From Phoma sp. XZ068 (Eukaryota > Ascomycota > Dothideomycetes > Pleosporales > Didymellaceae): a stretch of 64,000 bases of DNA. Positions 1 through 10,988 of this stretch are shown piece after piece (positions within the stretch are counted from its first letter, which is position 1; every line of letters begins with the position of its first letter). The stretch is taken from positions 62,001 to 126,000 of the forward strand of contig RBKR01000022.1 of NCBI GenBank assembly GCA_004835665.1. The letters run 5' to 3'. Position numbers and translations under genes: made by a program. Under the pieces are notes generated by a model, which saw only the letters and a list, made by a program, of their open reading frames with translations, was not told the origin of the DNA and searched no databases.

Positions 1-2075
1 CCTCTGGCATCGACCCGGTGTTGCTCACCAAGTCTGACCACTTGATCAGGGCAGAGTTGCAGCTCAAGCGACAACAAATAGAGCGGCTTTTGAAAGACCA
101 GTTCGACAAGAAGGGTCGTGGCAATGACAACGAGGAGCGCGAGGCCCACTTCAATGTGGAGGAATGCCTGATGCAAGCCCATCTTCGCGTGCCCCCTGTA
201 TCTGGCTTACAGTCTACGACTAACAACAGTGATGGTGCTGAGTCTTTTGATGAGAACTCGTACTACTCTAGCAAAGCAGATAGTTGGTCGTCGGAAGATG
301 TTGATGTCAACCAAACCTCTAATGCTGATGCTACAGGGTCACATGTCTCTCAAGGAAAACAGCCCATCAAGAATGCTCATGTCGAGCCTGCTGTAATCGA
401 CCTTGACGAGGAAACGTACGAACCTGCCGATGATATTGAGATCTATGAACCAGAGCAGGTTGATCTCGGGGATGATGCAGACGAAGAGGACTATTCGCCA
501 CCTCCCGCTGATATTGGTCCTAGTGAGCCTAATAGAGGCCGCGGAAGAGACCGCGGCTTTGCCAATGGCGGCGCAAACGGGTATGATACTTTCCTTTTCC
601 TATCTTCTTTCCAGGCCGGGGCCTTCAAATCCGCGACCTGTTTTATTTTCATTCGACCTTCGAAGACTGAGTCAATTGATATCTCTCTCCACACACTCCT
701 GGCTTCGGCACGACGCATGAATGATTTTAGCGGTCATGCGTACTCATCAGTGAAGCCACTTCGTCTACAGATATACGAAGAATAGCGTATTTTGCCGGTG
801 GAATAGACTCAGCTTCGCAACTAAACCAAACCCACACTATAAGAGATTGATCGGAATCTCAGAAGTAACTGTAGGCTAACGTGCTGCAGATCTCGCCGCA
901 ACAGCCCCTCAGGCCCAGCAGCCCCGCTCCAGAATCCTCGTAAACGGAGAAGAGAAGAGAAACGCCAGGAGAAGCGGCGTGAACAACAAGCCAATAAGCG
1001 CGTTGTACGTTCCCCTGAGCCCTACATCAAAGAAGAGCCGCAATCGCCTCCCCCATTCGCGGAATCGCAACCAAGCAAACGCCGAGCTCTTCAGCCTCTT
1101 CCCAATGATGTCGAGGTGATGTCTCCAAGAGCACCGGTCTATTACCGAGAATATGACGAGCCAACCTCACCAACTGTAATTCACACACCACAGCGAAGGC
1201 CACAACACCAGGAGCAGGATCTGAGGAGAGTAGCTAGCCTCCAGTATGCTCGACGTCCATACTCCCCGGGGGGTAGTGGCAGCGAAATTTATGCAGCACC
1301 TCCAGAGTACCGCCCTATTCGCGCAGCATCTCACGCATATGCCGATCGACCAGAAGTACCAGTGTTTCGAGAGGCGGCATCCCGCGCTTCGATGGCGCCA
1401 CGATACGTGCGCGAACGGTCTCGTTCGCCAATCTACGAACCTATGCCTCCCCCGCGCCGTATTGTTGTTGATCAGTATGGCAACAAATATTATGCTGCGC
1501 CTGTCGACGCAAGAGAATCGGCTGCGCCTCCGAGTAGGCGCATTGAAGTTGACCCTTACTATGAGCGTGCCGTGACTCGAGAACCTACGATGCGCGCACC
1601 TGCTCGCTCTGAGATTTACGAGGATGAACTTGGGCAGAGAATGCCTCCACCGCCACCACGGAGGTACGTGGAGGCGGGAGAGCCAGAGCTTATTGAGGCT
1701 CGACCTTATCGACAACGAGAGGCGTCTCGTCGGCCGATTGAGGTTGATTACCGACCTCAAGAAGTGATGGAACGCCGACCAGTCCCACAGTATGACGAGA
1801 TGGGCCCACCACAGTATATGCCATCTCGTGCATATAGTGTTCGCCCGGAGGTTGTACGGCGAGAAGTGCCCGAGGGTTATGTCCGTCACGAAAGCATACA
1901 GCCAGGCTCCATTCGTGCGTCAGCGCAACCTCGCTACCGTGAGGTAAGCCTCGCGCACCCGGAACCTGCAGAACGATATGCAATGGCTCCGCCACAGAGC
2001 CGGCGGTATGTCGAAGAAGATGTTGCGCCAGAGTCTTATGCAGCTATACCGCGCCATGTAAGCTATCGCTATTAA
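1..2075 (+). CDS. Disordered Arg/Tyr/Pro-rich protein, 5' end outside window
   Basis: The frame is open from base 3, so the start codon lies to the left of the window. Exon 1 ends at 580 and exon 2 runs 890-2075. The 309 bp intron has a GTATGA donor and a GCTAAC branch point just before CAG, and joining it in phase gives at least 587 residues. The visible part begins with a polar helical segment, then an acidic tract (VIDLDEETYEP), an RGRGRDRG stretch, a basic KRRRE segment around the splice junction, and a long C-terminal half rich in Arg, Tyr, Pro and Glu (repeated YR, RPEV, PPPR). No enzymatic domain is visible. The composition suggests an intrinsically disordered nuclear or RNA-linked protein, but that is inference. 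I recognise the type as a conserved ascomycete hypothetical and nothing more. Confidence 0.7.
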
Positions 2076-3609
2076 GCGTTGGATAGGATAAGTGTATCTA
2101 TATCATTGTTGTCAAGATTGGAGGATGGACTCATTAGCGTGCAGTTTGGAGGTGTAGCTCAATAGTCAATGACAATATAAATGTCACTTCATCACATTAC
2201 TTTCTGCGCTGAACTCGACCTTGCAAATGCCAATGGTTCCATATGATTATTGTGCTCATATCCCGGATGACGACGGGCTCGCAGGCCGGCAGCTAGACTG
2301 CAGCTAATGTAGGCACAGCCGGATTGCTTGGCTATTTCGAACATCATTGCGGAGATGCCGGATATTTGTGGGCTTGATCGCCTATCGATTACGATATCGA
2401 TAGTTTAGCGGGCAGTGGACGTCGAGAAGTGGTTGTGGAAGTCTTGGGCATCCTAGGATTAAGGACGACAGTAATTACATGGTCTGCAGGGAGCACGCAT
2501 GCAGGTATCTACACGTGGTGTGTTGTGGTGAGCTGACCACGCACGTGAGATAAAGCCGTCCTCCAGTTTTCTCCGAGCACAAGCTTCTGCACAGCCTCAA
2601 TTTTGAATCTTGATTCGGACGGTGCCTGTACGGACGACATGCACAGAATAGGAGGCATACGTCAGCACATACGGGGTGGGCGGGTAGACACGAGTGAAGA
2701 AGTGTGCTGGCCGGCCAAACATACTCGGTGCTGCCCTGAACAGATCGTCAGTGAGATGCAGCAGATGCCCAATGCCCACAACAGGTCATCAGCAGGGCGA
2801 GAGATAGCACCCTTGCAAGTTGATATGGTTTGATAGCTTGGCTTGTCACGTTCGTCGGTTGTAGCTGCAAAGAAAGCTCCGAGCTGCCTGTTTGTCTCAC
2901 GCTCTCATTCCACCACAGGCGTGGACGTGCCACTACAGGCGTTCGCGCCCTGCATGGGAGCACAGCCGGGCGCCACTGCAGACAGTAACACGGACGGCTT
3001 CGAGGTCACGGGGCGAGGGCGTGATGTGAAGCTTCAAAGAAGCTTGTGTGGAGGTCAAACAGAGTTGGTTGCATGAGAAACTGGAGGCGAGTGAGCTGAA
3101 ACGGGCAGGTGGGGTGTTTACCTTTGAGCATGTAGCAGAGGTCAAGTATCCCACACAGCACAGCTTTGGTAGCTTTCAAGTCGGAGCGCGAGTCTGTCGC
3201 CTATCGCCCTCGTGAGGTGCCGGCCGTGCAGGTGGTGACGGGCGTGCAGGTCCACAGCGGCCCACGGACCACGGCCCCCGAGGGCTGCGCAGACGAAACC
3301 GCCAGCTGCACGGCAGAGCGGCACTGGTGACGGCGTGAGGCAGAGGCTCACCTGGTTCAGGCCAAGCGCTCGCCGGGCAGTGGGCAGGCGCGGCTGAGTG
3401 GCTGGCCTGCGCGGGCCTGCACGGCAGCATTTTGGGCGCGGTGTGGGCGCTGTGGTGCGTCCAGGTGGTGGAGTGTGCGCTAGCCGTCGATTGGCCGTCA
3501 CGCCTCAGCCTTGCTCAATGGCTCGCTACGTTCGCTTCGACTGCTTTCTCTCCCTCCCCATCACCACCGCCCGCCCGCAATCCCCAAGGGCGCCCGTTCC
3601 CCCATTAGC
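2076..3609. other. Intergenic region, no supported gene
   Basis: 1.5 kb between the Arg-rich gene and the KH-domain gene. Short open frames on both strands lack domains or splice continuity. The last 400 bp are markedly GC-rich and probably hold the promoter and 5' leader of the KH gene. No repeat or RNA gene was seen. Confidence 0.5.
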
Positions 3610-6600
3610 ATGCACAAGATATCCAACTTCACGGGTCAGGCCCGGCACGGCTGGGAGAAGATGACGCCGTCGGCCGGCTTCCCGTTCTCGAGGTCCAACC
3701 ACGAGATGCCCGTCACAGCTCCGATCAAGCGCCCGAGCACCGCAACCTCAGCGCCGCCCGTCATCCCGCCCGGCACCCAGGTCAACCTCAGCTTCAACGT
3801 GCCCTTCAGCAGCAACCTGCCCGGGCCCGACCCGGACGACATCATGTGGGCGAGCCCGGGGGCAAAGGCGCGCTGGACCATGCCGGAAGGGACGGCAGAG
3901 GCCACGCCCACCCACAAGCTGCCCGTCCACGCCCAGAACGTCGACAACCTGCGCGCCCTGTGCCGCGACGTGAGCGAGCAGACCGACGGACGCGTCTCGG
4001 CCACGGTCGTGTCCGCCGAGTCGAAGCCGCTGCCGGGCCTGCAGCGGGGGCCGTTGCGGGCCCTCGTCACCAACGTGTGTCTGTCCGGCGAGCTGGAGAT
4101 TGTCAACTCGATGCGGTGCAAGCTCCTGAACTCGACCCCCATTTCTCTGGTAGGCCTCCGCCCAGAAGCGTCATTATCATCATCATCGTGCAGTGGCTGA
4201 CATCGTGGCACAGCGGTCGTCCTTCGTCGACATCGACTCGGATCTCATCATCGACCGCCCCACCCAGAACATCAAGGGCGCCGTCCTGAACCAGCTCGAC
4301 CTCATCTCAAAGACCACCAAGGCCGACATCTTCCTGCTGATGCCCAAGACGCCCGACATCGAGTCCGCGAGCTTCAACGGCAACCTCGACTCGACCATGG
4401 ACCCGCGTCTGCGCTGCGCCATCTACGGCGATCTGGAGACAATGGAGCACGCCAAGACGCGTGTGTTGATCATGATTGACCAGATTGTGAGTCCTCCGAG
4501 CTCAGCTGCGGGCGCCTGAGAAAACGAATGACTAATCCTCGTCATCACAGCTCAAACGATACGTTGACACGATGAAGCTGGAGCTGACTATGCACACGTT
4601 GATTTGCGGCCGTGGACGCAAGAACATCAAGATGATCGAATCTGCGACAGGAACCGCCATCTACTTCCCCCCGCCGTTCCCGCGACTGTTTGGATACACG
4701 CCCCCGGGCGCGCAGCGAAGGCCAGACGATTTGGTTTACATCACGGGCGAAAACTCAGAGTGTATCTTGCGTGCCAAGCAACGTCTGCATGATCTTGTCA
4801 TGTCCACCAAGGTGTTTGTGAAGCCGGTGATGGTGACTGACACCAAGCTTGATGCCATTCTGCTCGAGCGCCTTGACAAAGTGCGCAAGATTATTGAGAA
4901 CAACGGCTCATATATCCTGCTTCCGCCGCTCGGCGTCCAGCGCGGTGTTGTTCGCGTCCAGGGCACTGATGTCCTGCATGTCGAGCGCACAGTGCGTGAA
5001 CTGATGGCTCTCGTAAGTTGTGTGCATGTTATATTCAGCCCCGTTTTACTCACATTCAGCAGGCCGGACAGTTCTATAGTGCCTCGTGGTTCATCACTCA
5101 CCCTGATCCTACACAGCGCCCGCCCACCGCAGCTGATGTTCGCGCCATGCTCTCTGACATCTGCATCAACTCAGGTGCTGAAGTCAGTTTCGAGAAGCTC
5201 AACTTCCACATTTTCGGATCTGATGATGCTGTGCGAGCTGCCCTGATGGTGATCAGCAACATACCATTCGTGAAGAAGTCTCAGTACAACATGAGTGTCA
5301 AGATCGAGCTTGCCAACGAGCACAAAGAATTCGTCAGCGGTAAGAAGAACGGCAAGATTAACAAGATCATGAGCCACAGCAGCGTGCAGATTGTCTTCGA
5401 CGGTTTCAACGAGTACAACTTCTACATTGTCGTACGTGGCGCACAGTACGAGGCGACCAAGAACGGGCTTGATCTCGTCGAACAAGAGATGCCGGCTGCT
5501 ATTTCTTTCCACGTGCCAGACCAGTATCATAAACGCATCATTGGTATCGGCGGTCAACACATCCAGCGGATCATGAAGAAGTACTCTGTTTTCGTCAAGT
5601 TCTCTAACGCCATGGATCGTGGAGGCTTCGGTAAAGAGGAAGATGACATCAAGGTTGATAACGTCATCTGCCGTACCCCTGCTCGCAACGCTCAGAACCT
5701 AGACCTAGTCAAGCAGGAGATCATGGACATGGTTGAAAAGGCCGACGCCGAATTTGTTTCCGAGACGATCAACATCAATCGCTTGTATCACCGCGAGCTC
5801 ATTGCTCGCCTAGACAAGATCGACGAGCTAGAGAAGAAGTTCAACTGCAAGATCACCTTCCCCAGCACCGAGGAAGCTAGTGATACTGTCACTGTCTCTG
5901 GACCCGAGTACCAGGTGCCATTGGCAGTTGATGAGTTCTTGGTAAGTCTGCCAGCACAACCAGGATTGACACATAACTGACTGCTTATAGGGCATGGTTC
6001 CTGAAGCTCACGAGCTTTCCTTCCCGTCCAGCACCGAGCTTTCTGAGCACATGCGCTCTGCCGAATTCAAGACCGAGGTTTTGGACAAGCTTGAAACTCA
6101 GCACGTTGTTGACGCTCGCCTCAAGGACCCCACTACCGAGACTGTCGACGGTAAGGAGCAGCAGATCGAGACGCTCCACCTCAACTTCACCCGCAACAAT
6201 GCTGGTGGTTTGAAGGATGCCCTTGACTTCTTGATTAACCACCTTGTCATGCACGGACTGGACGCCAACACCATCAGCGGCAACCTCCCGCGCCCCAAGT
6301 CCGACTCGTTCGAAGACTCCCTGCCTTTCTTCGAGTCCAAGTTGCTCCAGCGCGCTGAGCCTCCCGTCGAGAGCACCGACTCTCCCACTCGCTCCCACTT
6401 CGGCGACGAAGATATCACTCGTCCCCCTGGCATGCTCGACCGCCTCCGCAAGCCGGGCAGTATGTCATCGTTCACGTCCATCTTCAATGGACGTAAGAAC
6501 ACTAACTCCCCTGGATCTCTGTTCAAGCATGCTTCCAGCAACGCTTCGAAGGCGTCCCTTGCCAGCCTCGAATCCACCGGTAGCTACCGCAACCCGTGGA

Positions 6601-6824
6601 ACGACAGTGGCATCAACCTTGCAGACGACGAGCACCACACCAATGGCTGGCCTCAACCCATGCCTACCCCCCGTTATGAATCCAAGTTTCCTTTTGGTTC
6701 TTCTTCCGCGGCTCCTGGAGACGTCACTCCCAGGTACGACCCGCGGGGCTCCGTGGACAGCGGTCGCCCCAGTACTTCTCATTCTGCATCTGGATACCCG
6801 GCCCCTATTGGGCCTCCTCGTTAA
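3610..6824 (+). CDS. Multi-KH-domain RNA-binding protein
   Basis: Five exons: 3610-4149, 4214-4486, 4551-5012, 5063-5941 and 5991-6824, all joined in phase 0, giving about 995 residues. The first in-frame ATG (MHKISNFTGQ) is taken as the start. KH-type segments are visible: a degenerate one around LICGRGRKNIKMIE (exon 3), one at VSGKKNGKINKIM, and a canonical GxxG loop in RIIGIGGQHIQRIMKKY (exon 4). KH domains bind single-stranded RNA. The arrangement resembles vigilin or Bicaudal-C-like fungal KH proteins, so a role in mRNA localisation or translation is inferred. The C-terminal 150 residues are Ser/Pro/Gly-rich and disordered, with basic and acidic patches. Intron 1 must use the acceptor at 4213 (branch GCTGAC), because the nearer CAG at 4193 puts exon 2 out of frame. 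Intron 3 ends in a CAGCAG tandem acceptor. Confidence 0.88.
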
Positions 6825-7707
6825 ATGATACACCATTTCCGACCACTCTACTTGATATTCTGCGCCGGCCATACCTTTACGAAGAATACCCCCGTCCAGC
6901 TACGCGTTTGTCCGGTGCACACGCGTCTCGCGAACGACAAAAGAATTATACCCCTCTCTATACTGGCGAATCGAGTGTAAAAGCGACTACTGCTTTTGAC
7001 CGGTGTTGAAGTGCTTGCGCATGATATCATTGTTATCGTTGTTGCCTTTGTTGGAATTTGCTGCTAGGCTTTTTGTACTTTTTGTGTTTTGGCGCTTTGT
7101 GGTACTTGAGATGATTCCCCCTCGGCGCAAAAAGAATATATACCAATTTGCTGCTTGGAAGCTGTGCTTGTGTTGAGTTTCGTAATTCTTGAGTGTGTTG
7201 TGTCATGGCAGGAAGCGATTCCGCATTGGCTGTGGTGAGATGACTTGGGGATGGCATGTGATGTGATGGCTAATTGGCAGTAGACAGAGTAATGCGTATA
7301 CAATATTTCATTTCAAGAATCTTTTTCTGTTTGAGAGCAACGCATGTCGATTAATGATGGAAACCCATCTTCACTGCGAGCGTGTCCACTATTGATTTTT
7401 CGAAGCTTTTCAGTAAAACTATCAGCTTGTAAGTCCGCGATGAGATCTACTGTGTATTCTTTGATGTCCTTTTATGATTTCAAGTCTCGCCTTTAGGGAT
7501 GGCTATGGTAGTGAAGTCAACGTGCACGTGCAGGGCGTACGAGTGACGTCGGCGATAATTCGTCTAGCTCCGAGGTCCAGCTCAAGCTCCACCACCTCGT
7601 CATTGCATAGCTCCAATCATCACTACAACTGCTTCGCCAAGCTCAATTGCCCGAAGCTTGTAATCGAAGGCATACCTAAGATCTACATCAGCCGTAGAAA
7701 GACGATA
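6825..7707. other. Intergenic region (3' end of KH gene, promoter of rhodanese gene)
   Basis: T-rich tracts at 7020-7160 fit the 3' untranslated region of the KH gene. A frame open from 7474 reads into the rhodanese gene, but its upstream part has no ATG that looks conserved. Nothing else is seen. Confidence 0.4.
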
Positions 7708-8435
7708 ATGGCGTCTAAGACTGCGTCAACGGCCCTGCGCCTCGGCGCCCGCGCCGCACAGCGAACGGCTGCGCGGGCTGTCGTGTTACCGGCGAAAGAA
7801 GGAAGCATGGGCCTGCGTAACTTCACCACCGTTCGCAGGAACATCAGCAGCTTGCAGCAGAGATCAGCAATCAGCGTTGCCAACCAGTTCTCGCAGCGGC
7901 GGTACATTTCTGAGCGCCCAGATGGCCGCGGCAGAATCTACGAGTTCGAAGATGTATGTATCCTCGCTGGCTCATTACACATGTCAATCACTGCAGGTTC
8001 AGTTACGTCTAACACACCCAGGTCCTCTCCATCCTCGAAAACCCCTCGGATTCCAGCCTCCTAGTCGACGTCCGTGAACCCCACGAGTACGGCGCAAATA
8101 GCATCCCCACCGCCATCAACCTCCCCGTCACCTCGCACCCAGACGCGCTCCTCCTGCCCCCCGCCGAGTTCCAAGAACAGTTCGGCTTCGCCAAGCCGCC
8201 CATCGGCAAGGAGATGATCTTCTTCTGCAAAGCAGGCGTGAGGAGCAGGGCCGCAGCAGGAATCGCACGACAGGCTGGGTATACGAATGTCAGCGAGTAT
8301 GTGGGGAGCTGGAACGATTGGGAGAAGCGGGGTGGGCCGGGCACGACGAGTCCGCCCGAGGCAGGGGGTGTGGGAGAGCGTATCGGGGAGGTATCAGAAG
8401 CCGAGACTGCTGGAAGGAAGAAGGGTGGAGAGTAA
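7708..8435 (+). CDS. Mitochondrial rhodanese-domain sulfurtransferase
   Basis: Two exons, 7708-7953 and 8022-8435, separated by a 68 bp intron (donor GTATGT, acceptor CCCAG), giving 219 residues. Residues 1-75 are rich in Arg, Ala and Ser and lack acidic residues (MASKTASTALRLGARAAQ), a typical mitochondrial presequence. The rest is one rhodanese domain: LLVDVREPHEY near the start, then the active-site loop CKAGVRSRA with the catalytic cysteine, and a closing GSWNDWEKRGG helix. The family transfers sulfane sulfur from thiosulfate to thiol acceptors, and single-domain fungal members of this size resemble yeast Rdl1/Rdl2. The C-terminal 30 residues are polar and probably disordered. The start is the ATG immediately before the presequence, although the frame is open further upstream. 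Confidence 0.88.
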
Positions 8436-9335
8436 AGCTGGCGAGCAGGAAGTCAGCCGCCCAAGGGTGGGCAGTCTGGGACGCAGTATATGGAGGGGCT
8501 GTAATATGAACGGCACTAGCAAGTCGACGTCGATCAAGAATTCACAATGGATGTCAATAATTGCAGGTCCTTCGCAATTGGATTCGGAGTGCAAAGGACC
8601 TCCTCGAGAAGAACTGGCACAAACGTGCAACACTGGCAATCTCCAGTCTTCCGGTCCCAAATGAACCAAAGTCGCAAGAATCTATTGCCTCCTATTTGAG
8701 CCACAGAGCTATACAAGTCAAGTTCCCCGAGTGGCGGCCTCGAAGTCTCGGTTACTGCTTCAGTAGTCCGCCATCTTGACCGAAGTTTACAATGGGTCGC
8801 AAGATTGAGCTCTTCCGTGGTTATCATTTGCGCCTGCTGGTACCCGTGGCGTTAGCGCTGAAAGTGTAACCGCAAGCACTATCAGCTCGATTATGGCGAT
8901 CGGCGCAATGTTCTTGTCGGATGGAGAACATGTAGCGAGGCGCGTGGTACGCAACAGAAGCATAAATATTCTAACGAATGCTGTAGTGACCAGCTTCAAA
9001 CCCTACTCTATCAAATCTCAAGCAACATACATAAAGATTCGAACCGATGTTCCGCAATCACGCCCCATACCCCACGACGCCAAAGATGGATAAGTCAGCT
9101 TGGTGGTGTTATCGACCAAGCGAATTGCGCCATTCGCGGCGTTCAATTGGCCAATAGCCATCACCAAAGCACCTCCTGCCGAGGCCGTTCACCAGCAGCG
9201 CGAACCACTCTCAGACAGCGGACGACGGGAGCGCGCAGGAAAGACGTGCTTCCGCGGTCCTATCTCGCACATTATGTATTTGCTTATATCCAGGCGCCGG
9301 CGCATTGCTGGTGCGAGGTTTCTGAACTGCAGGGC
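8436..9335. other. Intergenic region upstream of the repeat protein
   Basis: No supported gene. An ATG at 9048 opens a short frame (MFRNHAPYPTTPKMD) that could be a first exon of the following gene. CTGAACTGCAG at 9322-9332 looks like a branch point and acceptor, but no donor joining the two in phase was convincing. Confidence 0.35.
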
Positions 9336-10649
9336 ATGCTGTCGGGCACCTGGAATCGCTACCGCCAGACTTTTGCAGCTCCTGGAGGAATATTGTTGAA
9401 GAAGACGCTGGACGAGCATAGTTATTTGGCTGAGGAAGAGTTTGGTATTGAGGACAAGATGTTGATTATTGAACCGCGAAAGCGCAGCCGCGCGACCTTT
9501 GACCAGGCGACGAGCCATCCGGCCAGCTGGAGTTCGAGCGCCAAAGAGACAGCAGTGAAAAAACCAAAGGCTTCGATCGATGGAGGGCTTGTGAATACAT
9601 CTGCTACGCGCGAAGGCTACAATGCGTACTCCAAGACCGACATCGCGACATTGAGCTTGGAGCAGCTCCAACAGCTCAACGCAGTGGTCTCGGAACGAAT
9701 TGAGATCAAGAGACGCTACAACAACACACCACTTCGTCGCATCATCGCTCGCCAAGCACCGAGGCACACTTTCCAGAGGATTGTCAGGTTGGAGGAGGAT
9801 ACATTCAGCCAGACCGATACGCTCGTAAACACCGAAGTCCTCGAAACCCCCAGGGAGTCACGGGAGACCATCCAAGCGCGGTACAACAACACACCACTCC
9901 GGCGCATCTTGGCTCAACAAGTATCCAGCCAGCAGAGGAAAGACGTACCTCGCAGCACTCTAGCAACTGCTCGCTACGAACCCGAACCATTGGAAGTCAG
10001 GAGAGCTCGATACAACAACACTCCTCTCAGGCGTGTACTGTCGCGGCAAACATCTGCCGGCCACTCCAAAAAGACACCCGATACCACCAGCAGCCATATC
10101 CCACCCGCGGCCTCCCCTGTGTCAATTCAGCCTTCACCTCCATCCCCCGTACCACGCAGCAACACTCCCCTCCGCCGCATCCTCTCCCGCCAAGCCTCCG
10201 CGCAGCAGACGCCCCAGAAAAAGGACGACTCAGTTTCCGAGCGCGCAGACTCCGTCATCGACCCTTCCTCCCCCGTCCGCTCACGAAACACACCTTCTGC
10301 CACAGTGTCATTGACCTCTGAATCCCGCATCCGCGCCTACGAAACCGCGCTCTGGAACAAATCCAAATCCGAGCCCTCTGCACACGTACATCTCAACACC
10401 GAAGCCGAGATCCGGGCGTACGAGCAAGCCGTTTGGGCGAAAGGGGCGCCGTCGTCGCAGGATGAGAAGAGCAAGGGGGCGGAGGGCGAGAAGAGTAAGA
10501 CAGCGACTGTTACGGTGACGGAGGTGTCTGCGGAGCCGAAGAAACCGAATCGGATTGTCGTTGATTCGAAAGGGAGTCCGTTGAGGCGGATTTTGCAGAG
10601 GCAGACAAGTAGGGATTGGAGGGCGCCGGCGAGGGTTGCTGTTGTTTAG
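9336..10649 (+). CDS. Protein with five NTPLRR-type repeats
   Basis: An unbroken frame from ATG 9336 gives 437 residues. The frame is open back to 9147 without an ATG, so an upstream exon is possible. The protein carries a repeated motif: RYNNTPLRRIIARQ (codons near 9714), RYNNTPLRRILAQQ (9880), RYNNTPLRRVLSRQ (10008), SNTPLRRILSRQ (10156) and GSPLRRILQRQ (10573). A second repeat pair appears between the last two copies: RIRAYETALWNKS and EIRAYEQAVWAKG. The N-terminus (WNRYRQTFAAPGGILLKKTL) looks like a short structured element, followed by RKRSR, a possible nuclear localisation signal. The basic-hydrophobic repeats look like short linear docking motifs. I do not recognise the family. Function unknown. 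Confidence 0.7.
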   Translation: MLSGTWNRYRQTFAAPGGILLKKTLDEHSYLAEEEFGIEDKMLIIEPRKRSRATFDQATSHPASWSSSAKETAVKKPKASIDGGLVNTSATREGYNAYSKTDIATLSLEQLQQLNAVVSERIEIKRRYNNTPLRRIIARQAPRHTFQRIVRLEEDTFSQTDTLVNTEVLETPRESRETIQARYNNTPLRRILAQQVSSQQRKDVPRSTLATARYEPEPLEVRRARYNNTPLRRVLSRQTSAGHSKKTPDTTSSHIPPAASPVSIQPSPPSPVPRSNTPLRRILSRQASAQQTPQKKDDSVSERADSVIDPSSPVRSRNTPSATVSLTSESRIRAYETALWNKSKSEPSAHVHLNTEAEIRAYEQAVWAKGAPSSQDEKSKGAEGEKSKTATVTVTEVSAEPKKPNRIVVDSKGSPLRRILQRQTSRDWRAPARVAVV

Positions 10650-10988
10650 TGGGGGATGTTTTGTTTGTACGATTTTCCTGACTGTGAGGGGGGCTGGTTT
10701 TCAATAGTGTAAAGGGCTTGAAAATGCTGATATTGTATTTTTTTTCTTGTATTTGGATGGTGGATGAGTTACTTGATTTATTCACCGGGAAATCGAACTA
10801 GGCCTTCATAAATCTTATCTTTCCGATCATCGAATGTTTTGGAAGAACACGGCCAAGGGACATCACACAGCGAGTACACAAGATTGAGACGGATTAAGTG
10901 TTGTATTCTTATCGACGAGCGTAGCTGCGATCTCTCTCCGCAGATGCCTACGCTTCGCCACTGTCACTCGAACCGGACCAGTCATGGT
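10650..10988. other. Convergent intergenic region
   Basis: The short gap between the ends of two convergent genes. AT-rich tracts such as a run of T at 10738-10744 fit 3' processing. No gene is seen. Confidence 0.4.

Noticed and set aside
1167..1889. 240-codon antisense frame
   Set aside because: It lies opposite the Arg-rich exon and mirrors its codon bias. No start context or domain.
4191..4193. CAG at 4191-4193 as acceptor of KH intron 1
   Set aside because: It would put exon 2 out of frame. The acceptor at 4213, downstream of GCTGAC, keeps the phase.
9030..9050. GGTTCGAATC on the minus strand, like a tRNA T-loop
   Set aside because: Flanking bases do not form a T-stem or acceptor stem, so no cloverleaf is possible.
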